A DNA stretch of 41,212 bases from Nitrospinaceae bacterium (GTDB taxonomy: Bacteria; UBA8248): positions 1 to 41,212 of the forward strand of contig JABJAL010000062.1 in the NCBI GenBank assembly GCA_018669005.1, written 5' to 3'. The notes below the pieces were generated by a model. It did not search any database and was not told the DNA's origin. It worked only from the letters and a program-made list of their open reading frames with translations. Positions 7,587 through 18,099 of this stretch are shown one piece after another (the stretch's first letter is position 1; each line of letters starts with the position of its first letter). The position numbers and the translations under genes were made by a program.

Positions 7587-8027
7587 TCACTTTAAAATTT
7601 GGAGTATGTTAGTAAGCTCTGCTTTGACCCATTGGACGTCAATTTCACTTTCGTTTCCGAAGAGACCAGGCTGAGTCGAGTCCTCGGTTGGCTCCTCTGT
7701 CAGTGTATCTTTTATGTTGAGAGGCTCTTTCGTCGAAGCCGCCCCTGAGCGCGGAGAGCGTTTCTTTTGTAGTTGTTTTTTCGCCCCCGCAATGGTGAAA
7801 TTCTCCTCGTAGAGGAGTTTCTTGATGGAAAATATGAGTTCGACATCTTTTCTGCGATATATGCGTTGTCCGGATTCTCCCTTCGCCGGACGAAGCATCT
7901 TAAATTCACTTTCCCAGTATCGCAGAACATGTGGTTTCGTTCCCGTTAATTGCGCCACTTCTCCAATTTTAAAAAACAGTTTGTCCGGGATCTGTGTCTG
8001 GGGTACCTCTTCGATCCCTTCAGTCAT
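7587..8027 (-). CDS. MerR-family transcriptional regulator
   Basis: This 146-residue protein has a MerR-type winged helix-turn-helix at about 18-88 ([12 protein letters not shown], then LRYWESEF, then [11 protein letters not shown]). After it come a Lys/Arg-rich segment and a 50-residue acidic tail ending in a short helix. There are no effector-binding Cys residues and no long dimerisation coil, so it resembles the short MerR-like proteins found in deltaproteobacterial housekeeping operons, not a metal sensor. AGGAGG precedes the ATG. It lies 23 bp after the SPOR gene, so it is probably in the same operon. Its target is unknown. Confidence 0.85.
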   Translation of the reverse strand: MTEGIEEVPQTQIPDKLFFKIGEVAQLTGTKPHVLRYWESEFKMLRPAKGESGQRIYRRKDVELIFSIKKLLYEENFTIAGAKKQLQKKRSPRSGAASTKEPLNIKDTLTEEPTEDSTQPGLFGNESEIDVQWVKAELTNILQILK

Positions 8028-8050
8028 TTTTTCGCCTCCTGGAATACTCG

Positions 8051-9193
8051 TTAACGCCTAACCACATAAGAGCCGGGAAATCCTGACCGTGAAATTCGGG
8101 CTCGCAATGCCAAGGCCTCGCGCCTGTTCTTCAATTTTCCTGCTCTGACTGCGCGTAGTTTCGTGCTTCTCGCAATACTCTTCTTCAACGACAATCGCCC
8201 CCTAAAACCAGAATCCTCCACCTGGTCAAGGCGTTCAGCTGCGTCTTCCAAATCCGGATACGCCCCCACCGACACAAGCCATTTGTCGTTTTTTTGATAG
8301 ACCGAAGCCGATATTTTTTTCTTTTTCGCGCTTGTGGCTAGTGATTTTGCGGAGTCATTGTCGCCAAATTCTCCAATAATCACCTCGGTTAACGATGTGA
8401 GAGCAGATGAGTTCGCTCGGCCAGATACAATCGGCGTATATCCTTTAGCTCTCAGTCGTTTAGAAAATGCATTGACGCACTTATTCGTTCGACAGGTAGC
8501 AACTTGCACGCTGTAGTAGCGCGATATTGTAGCCTTAGAGGATTTTGAGGGCGCGGTGGTTTTTTTTAAAGACATCACTTTACGTCTCGGCGCACGTTTT
8601 TGAATGCTAGTTTTCCGCGAAGCCTTAGGCTTCGGAGCCATTGCCATTTTCGGTTTTCTTAAAGGTGTTGTCTTCGTTCTTATCAGTGGCGGTTTGCTCG
8701 CAGATTTTACCGGCGCCAGCAGCGGGGTGCTTTCCTTTTTGATCGGGGGCATCGCTTTGGGTGCAACTTCTTGGGTCGTCTGTTTCTGTTGTTTTAGGGT
8801 GGCTGTCGTTTCGGTTGCTTCTGCTTCCTCGGGTTTCTTTTCTTCTTCTGCCCTCATTTTCTGAAGAAGCGCGAGCTCTTTTTTTCGCTTTGCCCTCTCC
8901 TCTTTGGCCTGCGCACGCCTTTGTTTCTTTAATTCCTCAAGGCGCTTTAATGCCTCGGTTCTTTTCTGCTCTTGTAGCTGTTTGGGTATCCACCAGAAAT
9001 AGTATCCAGCCGCAGAACCACCGCCCAACAAGACAAGCACTACCAAACCCATGATGAGTTTTTTGACAAGTCCACCTTTTTTCTCAGAGGAACCTGAAGA
9101 ACCCAACCCACTGTCTAGGTCTTCTTCGTAGTCTTCCATCGGCTCGCCTTCGGAATCATCATCATCCAGAAGGTTGACCCCTTTTGCAGCCAT
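8051..9193 (-). CDS. Inner-membrane protein with two tandem SPOR domains
   Basis: This 380-residue protein has an acidic cytoplasmic N-terminus (1-40), one transmembrane helix (about 44-69), a charged coiled coil (72-120, Lys/Glu/Arg-rich) and a long basic Pro/Lys linker (130-222). Two SPOR-like repeats follow, at about 226-300 and 304-378. SPOR domains bind denuded glycan strands of peptidoglycan at the division septum, as in FtsN and DedD. The first repeat carries two cysteines (C234, C239) that could form a disulfide in the periplasm. AAGGAG precedes the ATG. It lies 24 bp after the EF-G-like gene. A role in division or envelope remodelling is likely by family. Confidence 0.8.
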   Translation of the reverse strand: MAAKGVNLLDDDDSEGEPMEDYEEDLDSGLGSSGSSEKKGGLVKKLIMGLVVLVLLGGGSAAGYYFWWIPKQLQEQKRTEALKRLEELKKQRRAQAKEERAKRKKELALLQKMRAEEEKKPEEAEATETTATLKQQKQTTQEVAPKAMPPIKKESTPLLAPVKSASKPPLIRTKTTPLRKPKMAMAPKPKASRKTSIQKRAPRRKVMSLKKTTAPSKSSKATISRYYSVQVATCRTNKCVNAFSKRLRAKGYTPIVSGRANSSALTSLTEVIIGEFGDNDSAKSLATSAKKKKISASVYQKNDKWLVSVGAYPDLEDAAERLDQVEDSGFRGRLSLKKSIARSTKLRAVRAGKLKNRREALALRARISRSGFPGSYVVRR

Positions 9194-9217
9194 ATCAGAC
9201 TTCTCCTTGGGCGGAGC

Positions 9218-11308
9218 TTATTCTTCTTCTTGAGCGGCGGTAGCCTCAGAAATGACTTTTCCCGCGACTTGACCGGGAACTTCCTCGTAATGGAAAAATT
9301 CCATTGTGAAATCACCCCGATCCTGGGTCATGGATCGTAGCGAGGGTGCATAATTTAATACTTCGGACATGGGCACCTGAGTCTTGATCGTTTGTTTTCC
9401 TCCAGGCAGAGGATCCATTCCCAAAACCCGACCGCGCTTTGAGTTCATGTCGCCGATTATGTCACCCGTATATTCTTCAGGAACGGTTATATCCATGAGC
9501 ACGATTGGTTCAAGCAACATCGGCTTACAATCCATCATACCCTTCTTGAATCCCATGGAGCCAGCAATTTTAAACGCCATCTCGGAGCTGTCCACATCAT
9601 GATAACTACCATCGAAAAGTGTAACCTTGAGATCAGTGACGGGATAGCCAGCGAGCGATCCATTTACCATGGCCTCGATTATCCCTTTCTCGACCGCAGG
9701 GATGTAGGTTTTGGGAATAGCCCCGCCCACTATTTTGTCGACGAATTCAAATCCCTCGCCCCGGCCCAAGGGTTCAATTTCAAGCCAAGTGTCTCCAAAT
9801 TGCCCCTTGCCGCCAGTTTGTTTCTTGTATCGTCCCTGCGCTTTGGTACGGCCCTTTATCGTCTCCATGTAGGGGACATGCGGAGTGTGCATTTCAACTT
9901 CTACGCCATATTTTCGTTTTATTCTTTCAATTACGACCTCAAGGTGTAATACCCCCAGTCCGGACAATAAAAGGTCGTTTGTCTGGGCATTTCTGCCAAT
10001 TGTCAATACTGGATCTTCATCCGTCATCCGCCTTAGAGCCGTGCTTAGTTTTTCTTCATCCCCTTTGTTCTTAGATACGATCGCATACGATATTACTGGC
10101 TTTGGATAGTTAATTGCGGCGAATTTGCCACCCACTTTTTCATCGCAAAGCGTGTCACCGGTTTCTGTACCCTTCAGTTTAGCCACTGCCGCGATGTCCC
10201 CAGGAATCAGTTTTGATGAGACAGGATTTTGATGTTTCCCTTGAATAAACAACAGGGCGCCGAGGCGCTCCTTTTCGCCTTTGTTGGGGTTTAATACAGA
10301 GGAGTCGGAGGATATGGAACCGGACATAACCCTAAAGAGATTTAGCTTGCCAGCGAAAGCATCGACAACCGTCCTAAAAACCAGAGCTCGGAACGGAGCG
10401 TCAGGGTCGGCCTCTAGGGTTATTTCCTCGCCCTCGTCTGTAATGATGCTCGTGGCGGGCCTGAGAGCTGGTGACGCGCCAAGATGGACCATCGTATCCA
10501 GGAGCGCGTCTGTACCAATGTTCTTGACGCCACACCCACAAAAGGCGGGAAGAAAAGAACCATCGCTGATCCCTTGCTTTAGCCCACCGACAATTTCATC
10601 GAAGCTGAGGGCCTCGCCCTCAAGATATTTCTCAAGAAGGGACTCGTCTGCTTCCGCCGCGAATTCGATTAATTTACCTCTCATTTCATCGTAGGTATCA
10701 GCTAATTCAGTTGGTATCTCCCCTTCCTCGCCTTTTCCGTTTCCATCTGGCTGGTAGGTGAAGGCCTTCCCAGAAACGATATCTACAATACCTTTAAAAT
10801 TCCCCCCGCTTCCAATAGGGAGTTGGAGGGCCGCAACCCGTGTCCCAAGAAATTCTTCAGCCTTTTGAATTGTACCGAGGAAATCGGCTAGTTCGTGGTC
10901 CATGTGGTTGACGAATAAGAATCGAGGTATTTTCTCTTGGCTGGCCCAATTGAAAGTTTTTTCCGTTGTGACCTTGAGGTCTCCGTGGGAGTTGAGGACG
11001 ATAATGGCATTGTCAATAACTCGGATGGAGGCGACTGTTTCCGCTATGAAATTGGAATAGCCAGGTGTATCCAGAAAATTAAGGTGATGTTTTTTCCAGT
11101 CGGCGTAGCCCATGGCCGCTGTAATGGATGAAGTCCGATGGATTTCCTCGGGTTCAGTGTCAAGAATTGTATTGCCTTGATCTACTTTCCCCTGGCGGTC
11201 AGTGCTGCCGGCCGTATATAAACATGCCTCCACAAGGGAAGTCTTTCCGTTTCCGCCCTCACCTAGAAAACCAAAATTTCGAAGAGTATCCATCTCCCAT
11301 GTGGCCAT
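9218..11308 (-). CDS. EF-G-like translational GTPase (EF-G paralog)
   Basis: This 696-residue protein has full EF-G length and domain order. The G domain contains P-loop GEGGNGKT (16-23), switch I RTSSI (58-62) and DTPG (80-83). The beta-barrel domain II, domain III, the ribosomal-S5-like domain IV and the C-terminal domain V follow. The G4 motif reads NHMD (134-137) where NKxD is normal, which is a notable change at a guanine-contacting loop. Sequence features suggest the EF-G-like paralog group (often annotated FusA2 or EF-G2), not the main elongation factor normally found beside rpsG/tufA, which is absent here. It leads the operon with the SPOR and merR genes. AAAGGAG precedes the ATG at 11308. 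Confidence 0.85.
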   Translation of the reverse strand: MATWEMDTLRNFGFLGEGGNGKTSLVEACLYTAGSTDRQGKVDQGNTILDTEPEEIHRTSSITAAMGYADWKKHHLNFLDTPGYSNFIAETVASIRVIDNAIIVLNSHGDLKVTTEKTFNWASQEKIPRFLFVNHMDHELADFLGTIQKAEEFLGTRVAALQLPIGSGGNFKGIVDIVSGKAFTYQPDGNGKGEEGEIPTELADTYDEMRGKLIEFAAEADESLLEKYLEGEALSFDEIVGGLKQGISDGSFLPAFCGCGVKNIGTDALLDTMVHLGASPALRPATSIITDEGEEITLEADPDAPFRALVFRTVVDAFAGKLNLFRVMSGSISSDSSVLNPNKGEKERLGALLFIQGKHQNPVSSKLIPGDIAAVAKLKGTETGDTLCDEKVGGKFAAINYPKPVISYAIVSKNKGDEEKLSTALRRMTDEDPVLTIGRNAQTNDLLLSGLGVLHLEVVIERIKRKYGVEVEMHTPHVPYMETIKGRTKAQGRYKKQTGGKGQFGDTWLEIEPLGRGEGFEFVDKIVGGAIPKTYIPAVEKGIIEAMVNGSLAGYPVTDLKVTLFDGSYHDVDSSEMAFKIAGSMGFKKGMMDCKPMLLEPIVLMDITVPEEYTGDIIGDMNSKRGRVLGMDPLPGGKQTIKTQVPMSEVLNYAPSLRSMTQDRGDFTMEFFHYEEVPGQVAGKVISEATAAQEEE

Positions 11309-11625
11309 AGAAATAAACTCCTTTTATCTCAGAAGGTAATCCGAAATATTTCTCAGGGTCGCTTGCAATGTCTCAAGTTTACCCCTCCTCGGGTCTATTT
11401 TTAATTCGAACTTTAGGGGATCGTGCCATTTACGGGGTTGATTTGTCAATCATAATGAAAGATTTGAAGGCTCATGCTTAAAGTTTGTCTTCAGGTTTTT
11501 GGGCCCATAAATAATTGATACATTTGTTCATATATGAAATATGATAGCAATACGATTTTGTCCTGTTTTTTATGAATTTAGAATAGACCGCTGTTATTTT
11601 GGAAATCAGATACAGGAGATTAGAG
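11309..11625. other. Divergent intergenic region
   Basis: This separates the EF-G-like gene (minus) from the DUF427 gene (plus). It should contain a promoter for each. It is AT-rich in its right half; TTGTCC and TAGAAT around 11549-11575 could be a weak plus-strand promoter, though the 15-bp spacing is short. No RNA gene was seen. Confidence 0.35.
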
Positions 11626-12420
11626 ATGGGAAATGAGAAACGGAATCCTGCCGATGGCGGCTCCAACACGGACCATTGGGTGCACAATGAATTGTGCCCA
11701 AGGCGACTTAAGGTGACATTCGGCGGCGAAACGATAGCGGATACAATAAATGCCCTTTTGATGAGGGAGGCATGGCACTCACCGGTCTATTATTTCCCCC
11801 GCGAGGATGTCCGGATGGATTTAATGGAGCAAACAGAAAACAGTACGCACTGACCAGTAAAAGGAGATGCGTCTTATTGGACGCTCACCGTTCGGGACCG
11901 AACGACCGAGAATGCAGTATGGAGCTACGAAACACCGATTACCAGCGTACCTGAAATTGAAGGCTATCTGGCATTTTACTGGAATCGTATGGATGCTTGG
12001 TATGAGGAGGATGAAGAAATATTCTTGCATCCCCGTGATCCGTATAAGCGAGTTGATGTTTTGAAAAGTTCACGTCATGTGCGTGTTATTTTGTCTGGAG
12101 AGACAATTGCCGAGAGTGAGCGCCCTCATCTTTTGTTCGAAACGGGTCTTCCTCCTCGCTATTATCTTCCCGAAGAAGATGTGCGGATGGACCTTCTTGA
12201 GAGTAGCGAGCGCACATCGATATGTCCCTACAAGGGGAATGCCGTTTATTGGTCTGCCCGGATGGGAGATGATTTTTTTGAAGATGTCGTATGGAGTTAT
12301 TCTGAGCCAATAGCGGAATGTCCAAAGATAAAGGGACTTTTGGCTTTTTATCCCGAACGAGTGGACGACATTATGGTGGACGGGGTGCCAGCAGAGAAAA
12401 AAGCTCCCAAAGAAGGGTAA
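11626..12420 (+). CDS. Double-DUF427 protein with in-frame UGA at a Cys position (candidate selenoprotein or fresh nonsense mutation)
   Basis: The frame from the ATG at 11626 (AGGAG 7 bp upstream) runs 264 codons to TAA at 12420, broken only by TGA at 11851-11853 (codon 76). Both sides are clear DUF427 (PF04248) domains and form an internal repeat. Domain 1 has FPREDVRMDL, then T-H-UGA-P-V-K-G-D-A-S-Y-W, then VWSYETP and GYLAFYW. Domain 2 has LPEEDVRMDL, then T-S-I-C-P-Y-K-G-N-A-V-Y-W, then VWSYSEP and GLLAFYP. The UGA aligns with Cys200 (TGT, 12223-12225). Reading through as selenocysteine gives an ordinary two-domain protein. Otherwise it is a pseudogene, or two peptides of 75 residues and ~143 residues restarting at 11989. 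The biochemical role of DUF427 is not established. It is convergent with der. Confidence 0.8.
11884..11910 (+). promoter_or_regulatory. Candidate bacterial SECIS-like hairpin downstream of the UGA
   Basis: A perfect 6-bp stem CGTTCG/CGAACG (11889-11894 with 11899-11904) closes a GGAC loop. It may extend at the base through CTC (11884-11886) and GAG (11908-11910). A second hairpin, GCGTC/GACGC with loop TTATTG, lies at 11869-11884 and is mutually compatible only in part. Bacterial SECIS elements lie just after the UGA and carry a G early in the loop. Here the GG loop begins 41 nt after the UGA, slightly farther than usual. The equivalent place in domain 2 shows no such hairpin. This is a by-eye fold only. 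Confidence 0.25.
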
Positions 12421-12429
12421 GTGCCGAAT

Positions 12430-13851
12430 CTAGGCCCTCTTGCGAGAGGGGCGATTCCCAGGTTTAGAGCGGCTTTTTCTGTTTTTGGGTCTCTCTGCTC
12501 GCCGATTCTTATTCGTGCTGCCTTTTGACTCGCGCCTCCTGAAGCTCACCCGCAAGGATGTGCCCTCAAAGTCGAATTCTTCTCTGATTCGGTTTTCGAG
12601 GAAACGGCGGTACTGCGCCTCAGGTAATTTTTCTGTCCGTGCGGCGAAAATCACTATTTGTGGTGGTGCCACCGATGCTTGGGTCGCATAGAGAATTTTA
12701 GGGCGTCTGCCGGTCCTGCCAGATGGGGGTGGATGGGCCTTGGTCCAACGCTCGATCGATTGATTGAGTTTTCCTGTTGAAATCCGGCGCCTGTGCGCCG
12801 CGATGACTTTATCGATGAGGCTATAAATTCGCTCTGTTCGCTGGCCGGTCAGGGCCGATAAGGAAACAACAGGTGCAAAATCGAGATGGATCAACTTTTT
12901 GTGGACGGATTTAACGTTTTCATCGAAGCTTTTTTCATCTTTATTCACCAAATCCCATTTGTTGAGCAAAATTGCGCAAGCGCGGCCAGAGTCGATGATA
13001 TGCCGAGCTATCTGGGCGTCGATGGCCTTTGGGCCATCATTAGCATCTAGAACGAGCAATATGACTTCTGCCCTTTCAATACTGCGAAAAGCGAGAATCA
13101 TGCTAACGGCCTCGACCTTATTATCCCCCACTTTTCCTCTCTTGCGAATTCCCGCCGTATCGACGAATCGGTAGGTCGTATTTTCTCGCAGCAACACGGA
13201 ATCGACAGGGTCGCGTGTGGTTCCCGGAACGGGGCTGACTAATGAGCGCTCCTCTCCGAGTAATTTGTTAACGAGCGAGGATTTCCCCACGTTCGGGCGC
13301 CCGACTATGGCGACGCGTATTTCTCCCTCAGAGGTATCCTCCTCGGGCGTCTGTGTGTGACATAGCCCAATGGCCACCTCTAGCATGTCCGCAACACCCG
13401 CTCCGTGTTCGGCCGATATCGATTTCGGTTCACCAAAGCCGAGACCGAAAAAATCCCACACACTATCTTTGGCTATATTTGTGTCCGTCTTATTAACAAC
13501 GAGAAGAGCCGTTTTCCCGGATGTGCGGACCATCTCGGCAATAAGTTCATCGCCCGGAAGAGGGCCCTCGAGGCCGTCAACAAGGAAAATCACTACGTCG
13601 CCTTCCTCGATGGCAGCTGCCGCCTGGCGAGTGATCTGGGGGCGAAAAGGGTCTTCCTCGGGGTCCGCAATGCCGCCTGTGTCAACGGCCATAAAAGGAG
13701 TTCCTTCACACTCACCTGTTCCGTAGTGCCGATCTCGCGTAACGCCGGGCTCAGGGATCACAATAGCCTGTTTTTTTCCAACAAGACGGTTGAAAAGAGT
13801 GGATTTGCCCACGTTGGGGCGGCCTACGATGACGAGAACTGGTAATGGCAT
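12430..13851 (-). CDS. der: Ribosome biogenesis GTPase Der (EngA)
   Basis: This 473-residue protein has two tandem Era-like GTPase domains, each with GRPNVGKS (about residues 9-16 and 186-193), DTGG or DTAG G3 motifs, and NKxD motifs (NKTD and NKWD). A KH-like domain at about 360-440 follows, with a basic Arg/Lys/Ser tail. Der acts in assembly of the 50S ribosomal subunit and is near-universal in bacteria. The ATG at 13851 lies 71 bp after the amidase stop. Its 3' end converges with the plus-strand DUF427 gene, only 9 bp apart. All GTPase motifs are intact. Confidence 0.96.
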   Translation of the reverse strand: MPLPVLVIVGRPNVGKSTLFNRLVGKKQAIVIPEPGVTRDRHYGTGECEGTPFMAVDTGGIADPEEDPFRPQITRQAAAAIEEGDVVIFLVDGLEGPLPGDELIAEMVRTSGKTALLVVNKTDTNIAKDSVWDFFGLGFGEPKSISAEHGAGVADMLEVAIGLCHTQTPEEDTSEGEIRVAIVGRPNVGKSSLVNKLLGEERSLVSPVPGTTRDPVDSVLLRENTTYRFVDTAGIRKRGKVGDNKVEAVSMILAFRSIERAEVILLVLDANDGPKAIDAQIARHIIDSGRACAILLNKWDLVNKDEKSFDENVKSVHKKLIHLDFAPVVSLSALTGQRTERIYSLIDKVIAAHRRRISTGKLNQSIERWTKAHPPPSGRTGRRPKILYATQASVAPPQIVIFAARTEKLPEAQYRRFLENRIREEFDFEGTSLRVSFRRRESKGSTNKNRRAERPKNRKSRSKPGNRPSRKRA

Positions 13852-13922
13852 GATTGACCTAGAAGGGTGAATGGAAAATTATTTGGACAGAGTTCATCAA
13901 ACTCAACTGATTTGTCCAAATA

Positions 13923-15239
13923 TCATTTCAGCCGATGTGTTGGAATGCCCGCAAATTTCAAGATTCCTCGTGCAACACCTTTGGAAAGAAGCAATCGAAA
14001 CTTCTGTGCACGCAGGCGCCGAGCCTCGACTCTATTGGTTACAAAGCCCATCTCGATAAGGATACTAGGCATTTGAGCGCCTACAAGAACATAAAAAGGA
14101 CCGCGTTTGACGCCCAAATCCTTTGCGTTTGCGTAGCGCCTCCTGAGTGTCGAGAGCGTTTTCCCCTGAACGTCCATTGCTAATTGGTGAGATTCAGTAA
14201 CCTTGGAGCGGAGCATCAGATCGTTCAGGATTTTTTGCAAGTCGCTCATTCGTGCAACCGTTGTTCCACTTTCCCTCGCGGCAAGCTCAAGGGCTCGAGG
14301 GGTGGAGGCCTCTGCTAACAGATATGTCTCAAGTCCTCTCGTTTTTCCTGCAGGCGAGCTGTTTATATGAATGGAAATAAAAATATCCGCATCCTGTTGA
14401 TTGGCGAATGAGGTTCTTTTGGCAAGTTCGATGAAGCGATCCCGATTACGGGTCAAAATGACTTTATTGCCTGGAGGAAGGTGCTTGCGAAGCGTGGCGG
14501 CAATTTTTCGGGATATGTCGAGGGTTAAATTTTTCTCTACCAGCCCGTACAAGCCTGTAGCGCCAGGATCTTTACCCCCATGCCCAGGATCAAGGACAAT
14601 CCTGCCGAGACCGACCTGAAAGCGTGCCGTCATGTCCAAAGAACGGCGTTTCTCAACTGATGAGGTCGATTTTTCTTTTAAAGGAGCGGTGGCGCGCGTA
14701 TTAGATTTTTTTTCGGATAACGCTGGTCGTTGCCTGCGCGAAGGCTTAGGCGTTTGCAGACTAGGAGTTTTAGCTCGTTTGACCCGAGTTTCCCTAAGGT
14801 CGATTACGATTCGATTCGGGCTCGAAAGTGAGAATACACGATGGTGAATGTTGGGGTTTCGAAGTTCGACAACGAGCCGGATCGTATTTTTCGAGGGGCG
14901 CCCTACTCGGAGTTTTCGGGCAAGACTGGTGCTGGAAAACGAGGGCATTTTGAATCCGGATATCAATTGACCGGATGGAATGTCCACAAAAACACGGGGA
15001 GGATTTTTCAACATCCCGTCCCGAAAGTTAATCGATTCGCGATTTAGGTGCAGAACGACCCTTGTGTAGCCCTCCGTTGAAAAATGACGGAGAGCCGTGA
15101 CTTTCTTGGTCGCCCCTGAGGCCGAATCTACACTCAGAAAAAAAACAGCTAATCCAAGAACAAGCCAAAACACTTTACATGCCCTGGCGCAGCTAAACCC
15201 CCTGGGACCATCATAATCGGCTGACCCGCCGCACTCCAA
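13923..15239 (-). CDS. N-acetylmuramoyl-L-alanine amidase, AmiC type (AMIN + Amidase_3)
   Basis: This enzyme cleaves the amide bond between MurNAc and the stem peptide during septum splitting. A hydrophobic signal segment (VFWLVLGLAVFFLS) is followed by an AMIN domain that targets peptidoglycan or the septum, a basic Ser/Lys linker, and a C-terminal Amidase_3 domain. Zn2+ and catalytic residues appear in DPGHGGKDPGA (His), GLVEKNL (Glu), ISIHINSS (His) and ILIEMGF (Glu). I chose the TTG at 15239 because GGAGA lies 6 bp upstream. The same frame stays open to a TTG at 15302 (overlapping the ahcY stop), and a GTG start nearer the signal helix is also possible. The gene is co-directional with ahcY and der. 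Confidence 0.9.
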   Translation of the reverse strand: MECGGSADYDGPRGFSCARACKVFWLVLGLAVFFLSVDSASGATKKVTALRHFSTEGYTRVVLHLNRESINFRDGMLKNPPRVFVDIPSGQLISGFKMPSFSSTSLARKLRVGRPSKNTIRLVVELRNPNIHHRVFSLSSPNRIVIDLRETRVKRAKTPSLQTPKPSRRQRPALSEKKSNTRATAPLKEKSTSSVEKRRSLDMTARFQVGLGRIVLDPGHGGKDPGATGLYGLVEKNLTLDISRKIAATLRKHLPPGNKVILTRNRDRFIELAKRTSFANQQDADIFISIHINSSPAGKTRGLETYLLAEASTPRALELAARESGTTVARMSDLQKILNDLMLRSKVTESHQLAMDVQGKTLSTLRRRYANAKDLGVKRGPFYVLVGAQMPSILIEMGFVTNRVEARRLRAQKFRLLLSKGVARGILKFAGIPTHRLK

Positions 15240-15283
15240 AATGATTCTCCGACCGGGCGGCTGGGCAGTGAGAGTAACTGGTA

Positions 15284-16555
<1,272 letters not shown>

Positions 16556-16602
16556 TTAAGGTAGTCTGCGAATAACACAGCAACAGTTCTCGCAAGCAAA
16601 GA

Positions 16603-17781
16603 TTAAAGACCAACCTCTTTTCGAAGCTCGTCTGCTTTATCGGTGCGCTCCCAAGTAAATTCAGGTAAGTCTCGGCCAAAGTGGCCGTAAGCCGCTGTCT
16701 TTTGGAAAATAGGACGCTTCAAATCGAGGCCATCGATAATTTCTTTTGGCCTTAAGCCGAACACATTTCGGACAGCTTTGGAAAGTTTTTCTGATTCGAC
16801 CTTTCCTGTCCCGAAATCATCGACAAGAACTGATACGGGGTCTGCTACGCCAATTGCATAGGCCAGTTGAACCTCGGCACGTTCGGCCAAATCTGCTGCC
16901 ACGATGTTTTTTGCCACATAACGCGCCATGTAGGCAGCAGAACGGTCTACCTTCGATGGGTCTTTACCAGAGAAGGCACCGCCGCCATGCCGACTATAGC
17001 CTCCATAAGTGTCCACTATTATTTTCCGGCCAGTCAATCCGGTGTCCCCCATAGGACCACCAATGATAAATACGCCGGTTGGATTGACGTAGAATGTAGT
17101 GTCTTTTGTAACCATTTTTTCGTCAACTATGGGTTTGATGACGTGAGTTATAATGTCCTCGCGAATCTGCTCAAGGGTAATATCGGCGGCATGTTGGGCC
17201 GAAATTACGACATTTTCAATCGCAACCGGTTGGCTATTTTCGTATCGAATCGAAACCTGGCTTTTACTGTCAGGCCGAAGATAAGGAAGCGTGCCATCTC
17301 GGCGCACCGTACTCGTTCTCTCGACAAGTTTGTGGGAAAGCATGATGGGCAACGGCATTAGTTCTTCAGTTTCTTTGCAGGCGAAGCCGAACATCATGCC
17401 TTGATCGCCTGCACCTTGCTCCGTAAAGAGCCCCTCGCCTTCCGATACACCTTGAGAAATATTAGGCGATTGCCTGTCGATTGAATTTACGACGGCGCAA
17501 GTATCGCAGTCGAATCCATATATTGCATTGTCGTAACCGATGCGGCGAATCGTTTCCCGGGCGATAGTTTTCGGATCGTATTGCGCATTGGTCGTTATTT
17601 CGCCAGCGATGAATACGATGCCCGTAGTAATTAACGTTTCACACGCCACCCGACCGTTCGGGTCTTGTGCGAGAATAGCATCAAGTATGGCGTCACTGAT
17701 TTGATCCGCCATCTTGTCAGGATGGCCTTCGGATACAGATTCTGAGGTAAATATAAAATCTTTACTTCCAACAGATGCCAT
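16603..17781 (-). CDS. metK: S-adenosylmethionine synthetase
   Basis: This 392-residue enzyme makes S-adenosylmethionine from methionine and ATP. The signature segments [18 protein letters not shown] near the N-terminus, [12 protein letters not shown] in the centre (ATP-binding hexapeptide) and [16 protein letters not shown] (P-loop-like) are intact, and the length matches the family. GGGAG precedes the ATG at 17781. It is followed by ahcY. The 318-bp leader does not show the conserved core of SAM-I or an SAH riboswitch that I could recognise. Confidence 0.97.
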   Translation of the reverse strand: MASVGSKDFIFTSESVSEGHPDKMADQISDAILDAILAQDPNGRVACETLITTGIVFIAGEITTNAQYDPKTIARETIRRIGYDNAIYGFDCDTCAVVNSIDRQSPNISQGVSEGEGLFTEQGAGDQGMMFGFACKETEELMPLPIMLSHKLVERTSTVRRDGTLPYLRPDSKSQVSIRYENSQPVAIENVVISAQHAADITLEQIREDIITHVIKPIVDEKMVTKDTTFYVNPTGVFIIGGPMGDTGLTGRKIIVDTYGGYSRHGGGAFSGKDPSKVDRSAAYMARYVAKNIVAADLAERAEVQLAYAIGVADPVSVLVDDFGTGKVESEKLSKAVRNVFGLRPKEIIDGLDLKRPIFQKTAAYGHFGRDLPEFTWERTDKADELRKEVGL

Positions 17782-18099
17782 TAAGCTTCTCCCAGCAATA
17801 ACGTTAGGCTGCGAATTGAGCGGGGGTATTCCATGAAGGGCGAACGTTCAAATTTTTTGATACCAGCCGAGCGAAATATAGTCGGTTTTTCTTAAAATGG
17901 CTATCACTACCCAAGACAATATTTAACTATTTGAAATGTATCGACTTATCGTTAACGGTGATGGTATTGGCTTGAAATTACGATGCGGATGGGAAGATCT
18001 AAAATAAGTACTCCCCCAAGGGCTCAGCCAGCGACTTCGTCGATATTTCCAACATCATATCAAGGTGTTAAGCATCTATCCAGTTGTTATTAAACAGGC
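17782..18099. other. Intergenic leader upstream of metK
   Basis: About 320 bp lie between HPr and metK, long enough for a promoter and a structured leader. No riboswitch consensus, terminator or small gene could be supported by eye. The sequence is moderately AT-rich with short runs of A and T. Confidence 0.4.

Noticed and set aside
11626-12420. UGA read as Trp in a variant genetic code, or a frameshift
   Set aside because: UGA ends hprK, purM, nnr and other genes here. The DUF427 reading frame is the same on both sides of the UGA, so no frameshift is needed.
13405-13845. 146-codon plus-strand ORF inside der
   Set aside because: It is entirely antisense to intact Der GTPase motifs and has no domain of its own.
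17782-18099. SAM or SAH riboswitch upstream of metK
   Set aside because: The leader length fits, but I could not find the conserved SAM-I or SAH core or a terminator/anti-terminator pair. A covariance-model scan (Infernal with the Rfam SAM families) would decide.
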